Shown here: positions 15,556 to 24,009 of the stretch, one piece after another
Position numbering within the stretch: the first letter of the stretch is position 1
How the letters are laid out: every line of letters starts with the position of its first letter
NCBI GenBank assembly: GCA_900541035.1
Contig: UQIN01000022.1
Span: 1-40,735 of the forward strand
DNA: 40,735 nt
Direction of reading: 5' to 3'
Origin: an uncultured Collinsella sp.
GTDB lineage: Bacteria; Actinomycetota; Coriobacteriia; Coriobacteriales; Coriobacteriaceae
Notes under the pieces: model-generated
What the model was told of the DNA's origin: nothing
Database searches by the model: none
The model's input: only the letters and a program-made list of their open reading frames with translations
Position numbers and translations under genes: made by a program

Positions 15556-16453
15556 TGTAAAGAAACGTGGCGGATTGGGACGTGGACTCAATGCTTTGGT
15601 CTCAGAGGCCGAGTATGAGACCGGTGGTTCGGCTGCATCGGCTTCGAATGCCGCATCTGAAACAAAACTACCTATTGAGGATATCGTTCCTAACCCTAAT
15701 CAGCCGCGAATTCACTTTAACGAAACTGAACTTCGTGAGTTGAGCGAATCAATCCAAGAACATGGCGTCTTGCAGCCGCTTTTGGTTCGCAAGCATGGAA
15801 ACGGCTATGAGATCATCGCTGGTGAGCGTCGTTACCAAGCGTCAAAGCTTGCTGGTCTTGAGGAGCTGCCTGTCATCATTAAAGATGTTAATGATGAAGA
15901 GATGCTGGCTCTTGCTCTGATCGAAAACCTTCAGCGTTCTGATCTGAATCCCGTCGAAGAGGCTAAGGGCTATCGCCAGCTTATCGATGCCAGCGGTATG
16001 ACCCAGGAGGCATTGTCGAAGGCAGTCAGCAAGTCACGCTCTGCAATTACAAACTCGCTGCGCCTTCTCGATCTCCCTGAAGTTGTTCAGCAGATGATTT
16101 TTGAGGGCAAACTTACTGCTGGTCATGCACGTGCGATTCTTGCGGTTCCCTATGAGGACGCTCGAATTCGACTTGCAGAGAAGGTTGTTGCAGAGGGCCT
16201 TTCCGTAAGAGCGACAGAAAATCTTGCTCCGTTGTTTTCTGCCGGAGAGACACCTAAGACGCCGAGGCCTGCAACGCCTCAGTCTTTTAAAAAGGCTGCC
16301 CGCGTGCTTCGTCAGGTTTTTAATACCAACGTGCGTGTTAAGAGCTCGCGTGGAAAGAATAAGATTGAGATTGAGTTTAAAGACGAGGAAGAGCTCTCTC
16401 GTATTCTTGGCGAAATGATTCAGTTTGATCAAGGAGGCCAAGATGAGGAATAG
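15548..16453 (+). CDS. parB: Chromosome partitioning protein ParB (Spo0J)
   Basis: 301-residue CTP-binding, parS-loading clamp protein. It begins with the ParA-stimulating peptide KKRGGLGRGLNAL, followed by NPNQPR, the nucleotide-binding motifs GERRYQASKLAG and ENLQRSDLNPVEEAKGY, an HTH (MTQEALSKAVSKSRSAITNSLRLL) and a C-terminal dimerisation domain. The start is GTG at 15548 and overlaps parA. The next small gene begins within its last codons. Confidence 0.97.
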   Translation: MPSVKKRGGLGRGLNALVSEAEYETGGSAASASNAASETKLPIEDIVPNPNQPRIHFNETELRELSESIQEHGVLQPLLVRKHGNGYEIIAGERRYQASKLAGLEELPVIIKDVNDEEMLALALIENLQRSDLNPVEEAKGYRQLIDASGMTQEALSKAVSKSRSAITNSLRLLDLPEVVQQMIFEGKLTAGHARAILAVPYEDARIRLAEKVVAEGLSVRATENLAPLFSAGETPKTPRPATPQSFKKAARVLRQVFNTNVRVKSSRGKNKIEIEFKDEEELSRILGEMIQFDQGGQDEE

Positions 16454-16697
16454 GATTTTAACTGAGATTGCATTGGCGACGACTGTCGCGGCTGGTGCCT
16501 TTGCTGGCTATAAGATCGCGACAGACGATGAACTTCGAGGTCGTTTGCTTCGTAGTGCGCAAGATATTGTCGATACATCCAAGAAGAAAATGGATGTTAT
16601 GACAGAAGATGTTGCCATGCGTACGGCTCAGGTAACGAAGAATCCCAAGATTAATCAAGGTTGGGTTAGTAACCAATGGGAAAATGTAGGCTATTAG
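16443..16697 (+). CDS. Small membrane-anchored protein downstream of parB
   Basis: 84-residue protein that I do not recognise. A hydrophobic segment (about residues 7-24, EIALATTVAAGAFAGYKI) is followed by a charged helical region with SAQDIVDTSKKKMDVMTEDV, a layout seen in YtxH-like small membrane proteins. I chose the ATG at 16443 because AAGGAGG precedes it; the TTG at 16425 would swallow that site. It overlaps parB by 11 bp, so it is translated with parAB and may tie that operon to the membrane. That role is inference. Confidence 0.8.
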   Translation: MRNRILTEIALATTVAAGAFAGYKIATDDELRGRLLRSAQDIVDTSKKKMDVMTEDVAMRTAQVTKNPKINQGWVSNQWENVGY

Positions 16698-16706
16698 GTA
16701 CCTAAC
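16694..16706. repeat. Palindrome TTAGGTACCTAAC, copy 2
   Basis: Identical to 13190-13202. It starts inside the stop codon region of the small membrane protein gene, before the operon terminator. Confidence 0.45.
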
Positions 16707-16726
16707 AATTACTTAGCATATTTTGA

Positions 16727-16767
16727 GGGGTCCTTGTCTGATTCACGAGGCAAGGACCCCTTATTTT
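16727..16767 (+). terminator. Terminator of the parAB operon
   Basis: GGGGTCCTTG and CAAGGACCCC form a perfect 10-bp stem with a 14-nt loop, followed by TTATTTT. Confidence 0.9.
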
Positions 16768-16810
16768 GGCCGTAAAAAATGGGACAGGTAGCAGCTGATT
16801 CAAAATTAAG

Positions 16811-16859
16811 GTCAATAAATAAAACGGCCCCGGTTGCATCTCCTGTAACCGGGGCCGTT
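16811..16859 (-). terminator. Terminator of rlmN
   Basis: On the minus strand a perfect 13-bp stem (16823-16835 with 16847-16859) is followed by TTTTATTTAT. It lies 38 bp after the rlmN stop. Confidence 0.92.
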
Positions 16860-16862
16860 CGA

Positions 16863-16878
16863 TGTTTCACATGAAACG
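16863..16878. promoter_or_regulatory. parS-like site downstream of rlmN
   Basis: TGTTTCACATGAAACG matches parS at 14 of 16 positions. It lies between the rlmN stop codon and its terminator, about 2.2 kb from the main parS cluster. Confidence 0.6.
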
Positions 16879-16896
16879 TTTTGGGGTGCGACTCCC

Positions 16897-17949
16897 CTAT
16901 GCGTTCTTCTGAACTTTGAAGCGCTGCTTCAGCTGTCCGCAAGCGGCGTCAATATCGTTACCACGGGAGTTACGAATCGTGGTCTCGATGCCACGAGACT
17001 CAAGACGACGCTGAAGATCCTCAACCTTATGAATCGGCGACGGCTTGAGCGGGCTGCCCTCGATGTCGTTAAGCTGAATCAGGTTAACGTGGCACAACGT
17101 TTCCTCGCAGAAGTCGCAGAGCGCCTGCATCTCGGGATTCGTATCGTTGACGCCTTCGATCATGGCATACTCATAGGTCGGGCGGCGGCCAGTCTTCTCG
17201 GTGTAGAGTTGAAGCGCCTCGTGAAGGCGAAGTAGCGTGTACTTCTTAACACCGGGCATTAGCTTATTGCGTGTCGACTGGATGGCGGAATGCAGGGAAA
17301 CGGCAAGCGTGAACTGCTCGGGGATGTCGGCAAATTTGCGAATACCGGGAATAACGCCGCTGGTAGAGACGGTGAGGTGACGAGCACCGATACCGATGCC
17401 ATCGGGGTCGTTGAGGATTCGCAACGCCTTGAGAACCTCGTCGTAGTTGGCAAACGGCTCGCCCTGGCCCATGAAGACAACGCTCGTGACGCGCTCGCCA
17501 AAGTCGTTGGATACATGAAGTACCTGGTCGACGATCTCTTGAGCGGTCAGAGAGCGCTTGAGGCCGTTGAGACCGGTAGCGCAAAAGGCACAGCCCATGC
17601 CGCAGCCTGCCTGGGTGGAAACGCAGACGGAAAGCTTGTTACGACGGGGCATGCCGACGGTCTCGACGGAAACGCCGTCGTGGTACTCGAGCAGATACTT
17701 GCGAGAGCCATCTTTGGAAACCTGCTTGGTGAGTTCAGTCGGCGTGTCAAAGGCAAAAGCCTCTTTAAGCTGCTCGCGGAAAGCCTTGGGAAGGTTGGTC
17801 ATATCGTCAAACGAACAAACGTTCTTCTCAAAGACCCATTCGATGAGCTGCTTCGCGCGGAAGGCGGGCTGGCCAAGCTCGGCCACGAGCTCGCGAATAT
17901 CGTTTTGGCTCAAGTCGCGAATGTCCTGAGATTTAGTCCTGGGATTCAT
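16897..17949 (-). CDS. rlmN: 23S rRNA/tRNA methyltransferase RlmN
   Basis: Radical-SAM enzyme that adds a C2 methyl group to A2503 of 23S rRNA and A37 of some tRNAs. 350 residues with the CxxxCxxC iron-sulfur motif (Cys116, Cys120, Cys123), the upstream Cys109 and the C-terminal Cys337, which occupy the positions of the two mechanistic cysteines of E. coli RlmN. Cfr-type differences are not apparent and the genomic setting is ordinary. The start ATG follows GAAAGG. It is the first minus-strand gene to the right of the origin. Confidence 0.96.
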   Translation of the reverse strand: MNPRTKSQDIRDLSQNDIRELVAELGQPAFRAKQLIEWVFEKNVCSFDDMTNLPKAFREQLKEAFAFDTPTELTKQVSKDGSRKYLLEYHDGVSVETVGMPRRNKLSVCVSTQAGCGMGCAFCATGLNGLKRSLTAQEIVDQVLHVSNDFGERVTSVVFMGQGEPFANYDEVLKALRILNDPDGIGIGARHLTVSTSGVIPGIRKFADIPEQFTLAVSLHSAIQSTRNKLMPGVKKYTLLRLHEALQLYTEKTGRRPTYEYAMIEGVNDTNPEMQALCDFCEETLCHVNLIQLNDIEGSPLKPSPIHKVEDLQRRLESRGIETTIRNSRGNDIDAACGQLKQRFKVQKNA

Positions 17950-18034
17950 GGAAGCCTTTCGATTTTGGGGAAACGTAGAGGGTATCGCTACAATATGGTA
18001 TCAGCTGCAGAAATTATAGAGGAGGAGTCTGCCC

Positions 18035-19000
18035 ATGCCGGGTAAAAGCCTAGAGAACATGCACGTAGCGGTCTTGGCGGGCGGTCATTCCGCTGAGCGC
18101 GAGATCTCGCTCAATTCGGGAAAGAACGTCGTGGTTGCCTTGAAGGAGGCCGGCTACACTTCGGTGGAGCTGCTCGACACGGCTGCCGATGATTTTATGG
18201 TAACCATGGCGACCGGCGGCTTTGACGTGGCGTTTATCGCCATGCACGGTGCCGGCGGCGAGGATGGCGCCATGCAGGGCGCCATGGAGACCCTGGGTAT
18301 CCCCTACACGGCCTCGGGCGTGCTTGCCAGCGCCTGCGGTGCCGACAAGGAGGTCTCTAAGCTCCTGTACGCCAAGGCGGGCATTCCCATTGCCCCCGGC
18401 CTCGCGCTCGAGGTGGGCGATGAAGTCGATATCGATCATATCGTCGAGGTTTGTGGCGAGCGCTGCTTTGTGAAGCCGGCCGTCAACGGTTCCAGCTATG
18501 GCATTTCCCTGGTCCATGAGCCCTCCGAGCTGCCCGCGGCAATCGCCAAGGCGTTTGCGTACGGCGACAAAGTGCTGGTCGAGAAGTGCATCGAGGGTAC
18601 CGAGATCACCGTCGGTGTGTACGGCGAGGACGACGTGCGCGCTCTGCCGATTGTCGAGATTCGTAAGCCCGAGGACTGCGAGTTCTACGATCCGGACGTG
18701 AAGTATGTCGACCCTACGGACATCCATCGCATTCCGGCGCAGATTTCACCCGAGAATTACGCTCGTGCCCAGGAGCTTGCCTGTGCTGCTCACAAGGCCC
18801 TCGGTTGCCTGGGTATCTCGCGCAGCGATTTTATCGTGAGCGAGGACGGCCCCGTTATCCTCGAGACCAATACCATTCCCGGCATGACCGATACGTCGCT
18901 GTATCCGGATGAGATCCGCCACACCGACGACATGACGTTCCCGCAGGTCTGTGACAGCCTGATCCGTATGGGCCTTCGTCGAGCGGGCATTGCATGCTAA
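18035..19000 (+). CDS. ddl: D-alanine--D-alanine ligase
   Basis: ATP-grasp ligase making D-Ala-D-Ala for peptidoglycan. 321 residues; it shows LAGGHSAEREISLNSG, HGAGGEDGAMQG, YTASGVLASACGADK, the ATP-grasp loop KPAVNGSSYGIS and the C-terminal ETNTIPGMTDTSLYP. It lacks the additional elements of long D-Lac ligases; which second substrate it prefers cannot be read securely from sequence. ATG at 18035 follows GGAGGAG. The helicase gene overlaps its 3' end by 7 bp. Confidence 0.94.
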   Translation: MPGKSLENMHVAVLAGGHSAEREISLNSGKNVVVALKEAGYTSVELLDTAADDFMVTMATGGFDVAFIAMHGAGGEDGAMQGAMETLGIPYTASGVLASACGADKEVSKLLYAKAGIPIAPGLALEVGDEVDIDHIVEVCGERCFVKPAVNGSSYGISLVHEPSELPAAIAKAFAYGDKVLVEKCIEGTEITVGVYGEDDVRALPIVEIRKPEDCEFYDPDVKYVDPTDIHRIPAQISPENYARAQELACAAHKALGCLGISRSDFIVSEDGPVILETNTIPGMTDTSLYPDEIRHTDDMTFPQVCDSLIRMGLRRAGIAC

Positions 19001-21888
19001 TCGAGGACGCGGTTTCGTCAGGAACGCCGCAGTTTGTCATCGACTCCTATGCCACGCTTGCCGAGCGCGCCAAAACACAGTCCTTCGGCCTTATCGAGGA
19101 AGATGTGATAGTCCTCGATACCGAGACCACAGGTCTTTCGGTGCAGGACAACGAGCTGATCGAGATCTCGGCGGCCCGTCTTTCGGGTCGCGAGATCGTC
19201 GACCGCTTCGATACCTTCGTGCATCCCAAGCAGCTGATTCCCGCCGAGATTACCGAGCTCACGAGCATTACAAATGCCGATGTGGCAGATGCCCCGTCGG
19301 CCGTTGAGGCCGTCGCCGCTCTCGCCGATTTTGTCGGTGGTTGCCCGGTGATCGCACATAACGCCACGTTCGACCGCTCGTTTATCGAGTCGGTCAAAGG
19401 CGGCGTCAACGTGAGCGATATTTGGATCGATTCGCTGGCGCTGTCGCGCATCGCGCTTCCGCGCCTGGCCTCGCACAAGCTGTCTTTTATGGCCGATCTG
19501 TTTGGCTGTGACTCGGTATCACACCGTGCCAATGCCGACGTCGACGCCCTGTGTGGCGTATGGCGCGTGTTGCTCGTGGCGCTCACCGACTTGCCCCAGG
19601 GCCTCATGGCGCGCCTAGCCGACATGCATCCGGACGTGCCTTGGTCCTATCGTCCTATCTTCTCGTTCTTGGCGGGGCAGAACCCTGGTTCTATCTTCTC
19701 TCTCAGCGCCGCTCGTGCTGACGTTCTCAAGGCCGATCGCGCCGACGATCGGGTGGACGCCGACGAACTGCCGGTCCTCAAGATGCCGAGTCGTGAGGAG
19801 ATTGAGGCGGACTATGCGCCAGGTGGCCTGGTCAATCGCATGTATCCCACCTACGAGCCGCGTGATGAGCAGATCGCGATGGCGCTCGAGGTCCGCGATG
19901 CGCTGGTCACGGGCACTCATCGTGTAATTGAGGCGGGCACAGGCGTCGGCAAATCGATGGCCTATCTGGTGCCTTTTGCCGAGGCAGCGCGCCGTAACAA
20001 CATCACGGTTGGTATTGCGACCAAATCGAACAATCTTGCCGACCAGCTCATGTACCACGAGCTGCCAAAACTTGCCGAGCAACTGGACGGTGGTCTGTCA
20101 TTTTGCGCCCTCAAGGGCTATGACCACTATCCGTGCCTGCGCAAGCTTGAGCGCATGAGCCGAGGCCAGGTCGAGATTACCACCAAGCGCGATCCGGCGG
20201 ACACGCTCACGGCGGTCGCGGTCATTATGGCGTACGTCTGCCAATCAGCCGATGGCGACCTCGACTCGCTCGGCATTCGGTGGCGCAGCGTCAACCGCCC
20301 CGACTTTACGACGGCCTCGCGCGAGTGTGCTCGTCGCCTCTGCCCGTTTTTCCCTGATAAATGTTTGGTCCACGGCGCTCGCCGTCGTGCGGCGCATGCC
20401 GATGTGGTGGTCACCAACCATTCCCTGCTGTTCCGCAATGTCGCGGCCGAGGGCAGGATTTTACCTCCGATTCGTCATTGGGTAATCGACGAGGCCCATT
20501 CCATCGAGCGCGAGGCGCGCCGTCAGTGGGCGCGCGTGGTGTCGGCGGATGAATCGCGCGTTCTGTTTGAGCGCCTGGGTGGCTCGAGCGCCGGCGCGCT
20601 AAGCCAGGTTTCCCGTGATTTGGCAACCTCCGAGGGCTCTACGCTCTATCTGGGCCTTACTGCCAAGGCGTCGTCGACGGTTGCGCGCGCGAGCATGGCA
20701 ATCGCCGACGTGTTCGATGGCGTTCGCGAGCTCGGCCGCCGTGCGCGTGGGGGTTATGACAATGCCAATCTATGGATTGGCCCCGAGCTGCGCGAATCTG
20801 ACGACTGGCATGATTTCTTACAGTCGGCCTACACTGGCATCGACGCATTGGAACAAGCTGACAAGAGCGTCGACGCGCTGGTGCAGGCCGCCGCCGCCGA
20901 CAAGCCCGAGGTTGTTGTCGACCTGGGTGATATCTCGCGCCGCCTGCACGAGCTGGTCGAGAACCTCAAACTCATCATTGATGGCACCGATGAACACTAC
21001 GTGTATTCGCTGCAGGTCAATCGCAGGCTGCGTGCCGGCGGAGAGTCGATGACCGCAGAGCGCATCGACATTGGCGAGGCCTTGGCAACCGAGTGGCTGC
21101 CCGAGGTTCACACGGCTATCTTTGCCTCGGCGACCATGACGGTGTCCAAAAGCTTTGAACACTTTAACCATGCGGTCGGCCTCGATCGCATCGGTGCTTC
21201 AACATCCTCATCGCTGCACTTGGACTCGAGCTACGACTTCGATTCGAACATGGCTGTAGTCGTTGCGGGCGATATCCCCGATCCGCGCGATCGTGAGAGC
21301 TATCTTACGGCGCTCGAGCGCGTGCTGGTCGACGCCCATCTTGCCATGGGCGGATCGGTGCTCACGTTGTTCACCAATCGGCGCGACATGGAAGACCTGT
21401 ACGCCCGCGTTGAGCCCAAGATGGCCCGTGCGGGTCTGGAGCTCAACTGCCAGCAGCGCAACTCATCTCCTCGTCGCCTGCGCGACCGGTTTATCAATGA
21501 GCCGACCTCGTCGCTTTTTGCGCTTAAGGCCTTCTGGGAGGGGTTTGACGCCAGCGGCGAGACGCTGCGTTGCGTCATTATTCCCAAGCTGCCGTTCTCG
21601 AGCCCCACGGACCCGCTCTCGTGCGAGCGCAACCTGCGCGAAGACCGCGCTTGGGCGCGCTATTCGCTGCCCGAGGCGGTGCTCGAGGTCAAGCAGGCGG
21701 CCGGCCGCCTTATCCGCTCGTCGACCGATTGCGGCGTGCTGATTCTGGCCGACCCGCGCCTGGTGACGAAGGGCTACGGAAAGAAGTTCTTAACGTCGCT
21801 GCCTACGAGCTCCTACCAGCGCATCGAATCGGCGCAGATCGGTCACTATCTGCAACTGTGGCGCGCACGTCACGAGCGGCGGCGCTAA
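18994..21888 (+). CDS. DEDDh exonuclease fused to DinG-type iron-sulfur helicase
   Basis: 964-residue fusion. The N-terminal DEDDh 3'-5' exonuclease domain (about 35-200) shows VLDTETTGL, IAHNATFDRSFIE and HRANADVDAL. The C-terminal XPD/DinG-type superfamily 2 helicase has Walker A GTGVGKS (315-321), DEAH (499-502) and four cysteines, C381, C445, C450 and C457, spaced like the 4Fe-4S ligands of E. coli DinG. The S. aureus exonuclease-DinG lacks the cluster, so this combines both features. Likely role: unwinding and trimming of DNA or R-loop substrates in repair. It overlaps ddl by 7 bp and converges with the WYL pair, with stop codons overlapping by 4 bp. Confidence 0.92.
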   Translation: MLIEDAVSSGTPQFVIDSYATLAERAKTQSFGLIEEDVIVLDTETTGLSVQDNELIEISAARLSGREIVDRFDTFVHPKQLIPAEITELTSITNADVADAPSAVEAVAALADFVGGCPVIAHNATFDRSFIESVKGGVNVSDIWIDSLALSRIALPRLASHKLSFMADLFGCDSVSHRANADVDALCGVWRVLLVALTDLPQGLMARLADMHPDVPWSYRPIFSFLAGQNPGSIFSLSAARADVLKADRADDRVDADELPVLKMPSREEIEADYAPGGLVNRMYPTYEPRDEQIAMALEVRDALVTGTHRVIEAGTGVGKSMAYLVPFAEAARRNNITVGIATKSNNLADQLMYHELPKLAEQLDGGLSFCALKGYDHYPCLRKLERMSRGQVEITTKRDPADTLTAVAVIMAYVCQSADGDLDSLGIRWRSVNRPDFTTASRECARRLCPFFPDKCLVHGARRRAAHADVVVTNHSLLFRNVAAEGRILPPIRHWVIDEAHSIEREARRQWARVVSADESRVLFERLGGSSAGALSQVSRDLATSEGSTLYLGLTAKASSTVARASMAIADVFDGVRELGRRARGGYDNANLWIGPELRESDDWHDFLQSAYTGIDALEQADKSVDALVQAAAADKPEVVVDLGDISRRLHELVENLKLIIDGTDEHYVYSLQVNRRLRAGGESMTAERIDIGEALATEWLPEVHTAIFASATMTVSKSFEHFNHAVGLDRIGASTSSSLHLDSSYDFDSNMAVVVAGDIPDPRDRESYLTALERVLVDAHLAMGGSVLTLFTNRRDMEDLYARVEPKMARAGLELNCQQRNSSPRRLRDRFINEPTSSLFALKAFWEGFDASGETLRCVIIPKLPFSSPTDPLSCERNLREDRAWARYSLPEAVLEVKQAAGRLIRSSTDCGVLILADPRLVTKGYGKKFLTSLPTSSYQRIESAQIGHYLQLWRARHERRR

Positions 21889-22802
21889 AGCGGACAGACG
21901 AGGGTTTTTGCCATATCGCACAGACGCTTTGACAGGGCGGGGTCATCCAAGATGCGGATGGCTCCGCCCGCTGCGATTACCTGGCTCAGTAGCCAACGCT
22001 CGGAGCCGTAATGCACGGTTACCGTTGCCATGTCTGCCCCGCTGTGCTCGATTAGAGTGATGCCGGCCCAGTCCAGATGCTCCGCCATATCGAATGGCAT
22101 CAGGAGCTTTGCGCTACGCTGTGTCCGGGCAAGGGAATCGCGGAGGGATGCAACGTCCGGTGCGTGAGGCACGACGGAGTCTTCCGTCAAGGTGAGTCCC
22201 TCGATTTTATCCATGCGATAGGTGCGCTGCTCATCGACTGTGATGTCCCAGGCAATCAGGTATGTTTGGTCGCCGTTTGCCGTAATGCGCAAGGGGTCGA
22301 CCAGACGCTCGCGTGGCCGTGCATCGTCCATCGAGCGATACGAGATACGGCAGCGAACGCCGTCCTGAATGGCGCAGCTCAGCTGCTGCCAGTGCGACCC
22401 GTGTTTGACGGTGTCAAAGACGCGCTGGTTATAGCCGAGCTCTTCGGGTAGAAGAGCAAATCGAATCCGAGCCGCCGTCTGCGGCTCGATCCCCAACGAT
22501 TCAAGCTCGTGGTTGAGCACGGCGCCCTCGGCGGCACTCAGGCGCAGCGGTAGCACACGACCGGCGTCACCGGTGAGGACCACACGCTCGCCGTGGCATT
22601 CGCAGATGATGCGCGCGCCCGATTCTCGGTCCGCGAGCGTCGAGACGATCTCGAGAATCTCGTCGAGCGACGCCCCCGTGATGTCAAAGCGACTGCAAAT
22701 CTCGTTTCGAGTCATGCCGTTCTCGCCGGCGGCGTAGAGGGCCTCCATGATGTCGATGGCGCGCGAGAGCCTCTGCTCGCTGGTGAGTTTACGCACGGGC
22801 AT
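21885..22802 (-). CDS. WYL-domain transcriptional regulator (PafC-like)
   Basis: 305 residues: an N-terminal winged helix (about 8-65, QRLSRAIDIMEALYAAGENGMTRNEICSRF), a WYL domain (about 140-215, with DQTYLIAWDITVDEQRTYRMDKI in place of the WYL triad) and a C-terminal WCX-type extension. Two WYL proteins encoded side by side recall actinobacterial PafB-PafC, which activate a LexA-independent DNA damage response. Its start lies inside the upstream WYL gene (14-bp overlap), so the two proteins are probably made together. Converges with the DinG-type helicase gene. Confidence 0.85.
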   Translation of the reverse strand: MPVRKLTSEQRLSRAIDIMEALYAAGENGMTRNEICSRFDITGASLDEILEIVSTLADRESGARIICECHGERVVLTGDAGRVLPLRLSAAEGAVLNHELESLGIEPQTAARIRFALLPEELGYNQRVFDTVKHGSHWQQLSCAIQDGVRCRISYRSMDDARPRERLVDPLRITANGDQTYLIAWDITVDEQRTYRMDKIEGLTLTEDSVVPHAPDVASLRDSLARTQRSAKLLMPFDMAEHLDWAGITLIEHSGADMATVTVHYGSERWLLSQVIAAGGAIRILDDPALSKRLCDMAKTLVCPL

Positions 22803-23811
22803 GCTCGTGCACCGTCCTTTCGATGAGGTGGTTCCACGCCTGTTTGAGCGATTTGGGGGCCATGGGCCTCATGCCGTCCATGGCGTGGGTCATGCAAAAT
22901 GAAGCGGCGACTTCAAGGTCGCGCACGTCAACGGTCCAGATCCATCCCGCATCGGTGTGTGCGAGCTTACCTCGCCCGCGCGTGAGACCGTTGATCATAT
23001 CGATCTGCGTCTGAGGGGCGAATGAGAACGTAGCTGCAACGGGCGGTCGGTCGGCAAAATCGAATTCAAAGAACAGGTAGTCGTTGAGGTTGAAGTCCGC
23101 AGGGATGGTGTAGGCCTTCGAAGGACGCCAAGCGCGAACGATACGGTCGCAGCGGAATGTCCTGATGTCGTCGGTGGCATTGTCGAGGCCGCAGAAGTAC
23201 GCCACGCCCTCGCGCTCGAACATGCCGTAGACGCAGACGGTACGCTCTTTTTGCTCACCGCGTCCGTTCTGATATAAAAATCGCAGCGCGCATCGCTCGG
23301 CAAAGGCGCTCCAAACCGCATCGACGGTGGGAGAGCGGCTGATCGTCGCCTCGTCCGCCGTCGTCCTGCCGGTGAGGTAGGCAATCTTGGAGCGAATATC
23401 GGCAAGCGGTGCGGCAAAAGTGGATGAGCCGGCCGCTAGTGTCTGGTCGATGGCGTTGAGCAGGATATCGGCGTCGTCTGCGGTAATGAGGCCGCCTGCC
23501 GCAAACGTGTGCTCGCGGTCGATTGTCCACGAGCTTTCCTCGGTCTCCTGCGCGCCGGTGGGGCGAACCTCCTTGATTAAGATGCCGCGTTCGAGCAGCT
23601 TGTCACGATCGCGTCGAAACTTGCGCTTATCCGAGTCGATATTGCCCGAGCCATATCCCAGGTCAGAATCCAAGACGATCTGCTCGGTCGTCAGCGGTTC
23701 GGGGGAGCTATTGAGCACAAAGAAAAGATTGAGGATGCGCTGAGCCGTTTTATCGAAACTGGGCTCCGAATTTCCCTTTTTAATTGTCTCGGTCGTGTCG
23801 CTTGCCGTCAT
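22789..23811 (-). CDS. WYL-domain transcriptional regulator (PafB-like)
   Basis: 340-residue partner of the next WYL protein. The N terminus (about 18-110) has a winged helix with a long wing (RILNLFFVLNSSPEPLTTEQIV...DSDKRKFRRDRDKLLERGILI). The WYL core (about 165-235) includes LRFLYQNGRG, VAYFCGLDN and RTFRCDRIVRAW, and a WCX-like domain ends the protein. The family is ligand-responsive; single-stranded DNA has been proposed as the PafBC signal. The gap to the divergent membrane-protein gene is about 200 bp and should contain both promoters. Confidence 0.85.
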   Translation of the reverse strand: MTASDTTETIKKGNSEPSFDKTAQRILNLFFVLNSSPEPLTTEQIVLDSDLGYGSGNIDSDKRKFRRDRDKLLERGILIKEVRPTGAQETEESSWTIDREHTFAAGGLITADDADILLNAIDQTLAAGSSTFAAPLADIRSKIAYLTGRTTADEATISRSPTVDAVWSAFAERCALRFLYQNGRGEQKERTVCVYGMFEREGVAYFCGLDNATDDIRTFRCDRIVRAWRPSKAYTIPADFNLNDYLFFEFDFADRPPVAATFSFAPQTQIDMINGLTRGRGKLAHTDAGWIWTVDVRDLEVAASFCMTHAMDGMRPMAPKSLKQAWNHLIERTVHEHARA

Positions 23812-24009
23812 AGAGTCCTCGCATGAGAAGGTGGTTTGCTGCCATGATTTTAGTCCGATATGGAGATTAGGCTATATCCTTGTCCGCTCGGGGCGTTAAG
23901 ATGGCCCGAATTCGGTCGTTTGCGCTCGCTCGGGGTATACTTTCGACTATATACGGTTCTAATGTGCATGCATTGGGCCTATTTGTCGGATTATGGATGT
24001 GGAGCGCAC

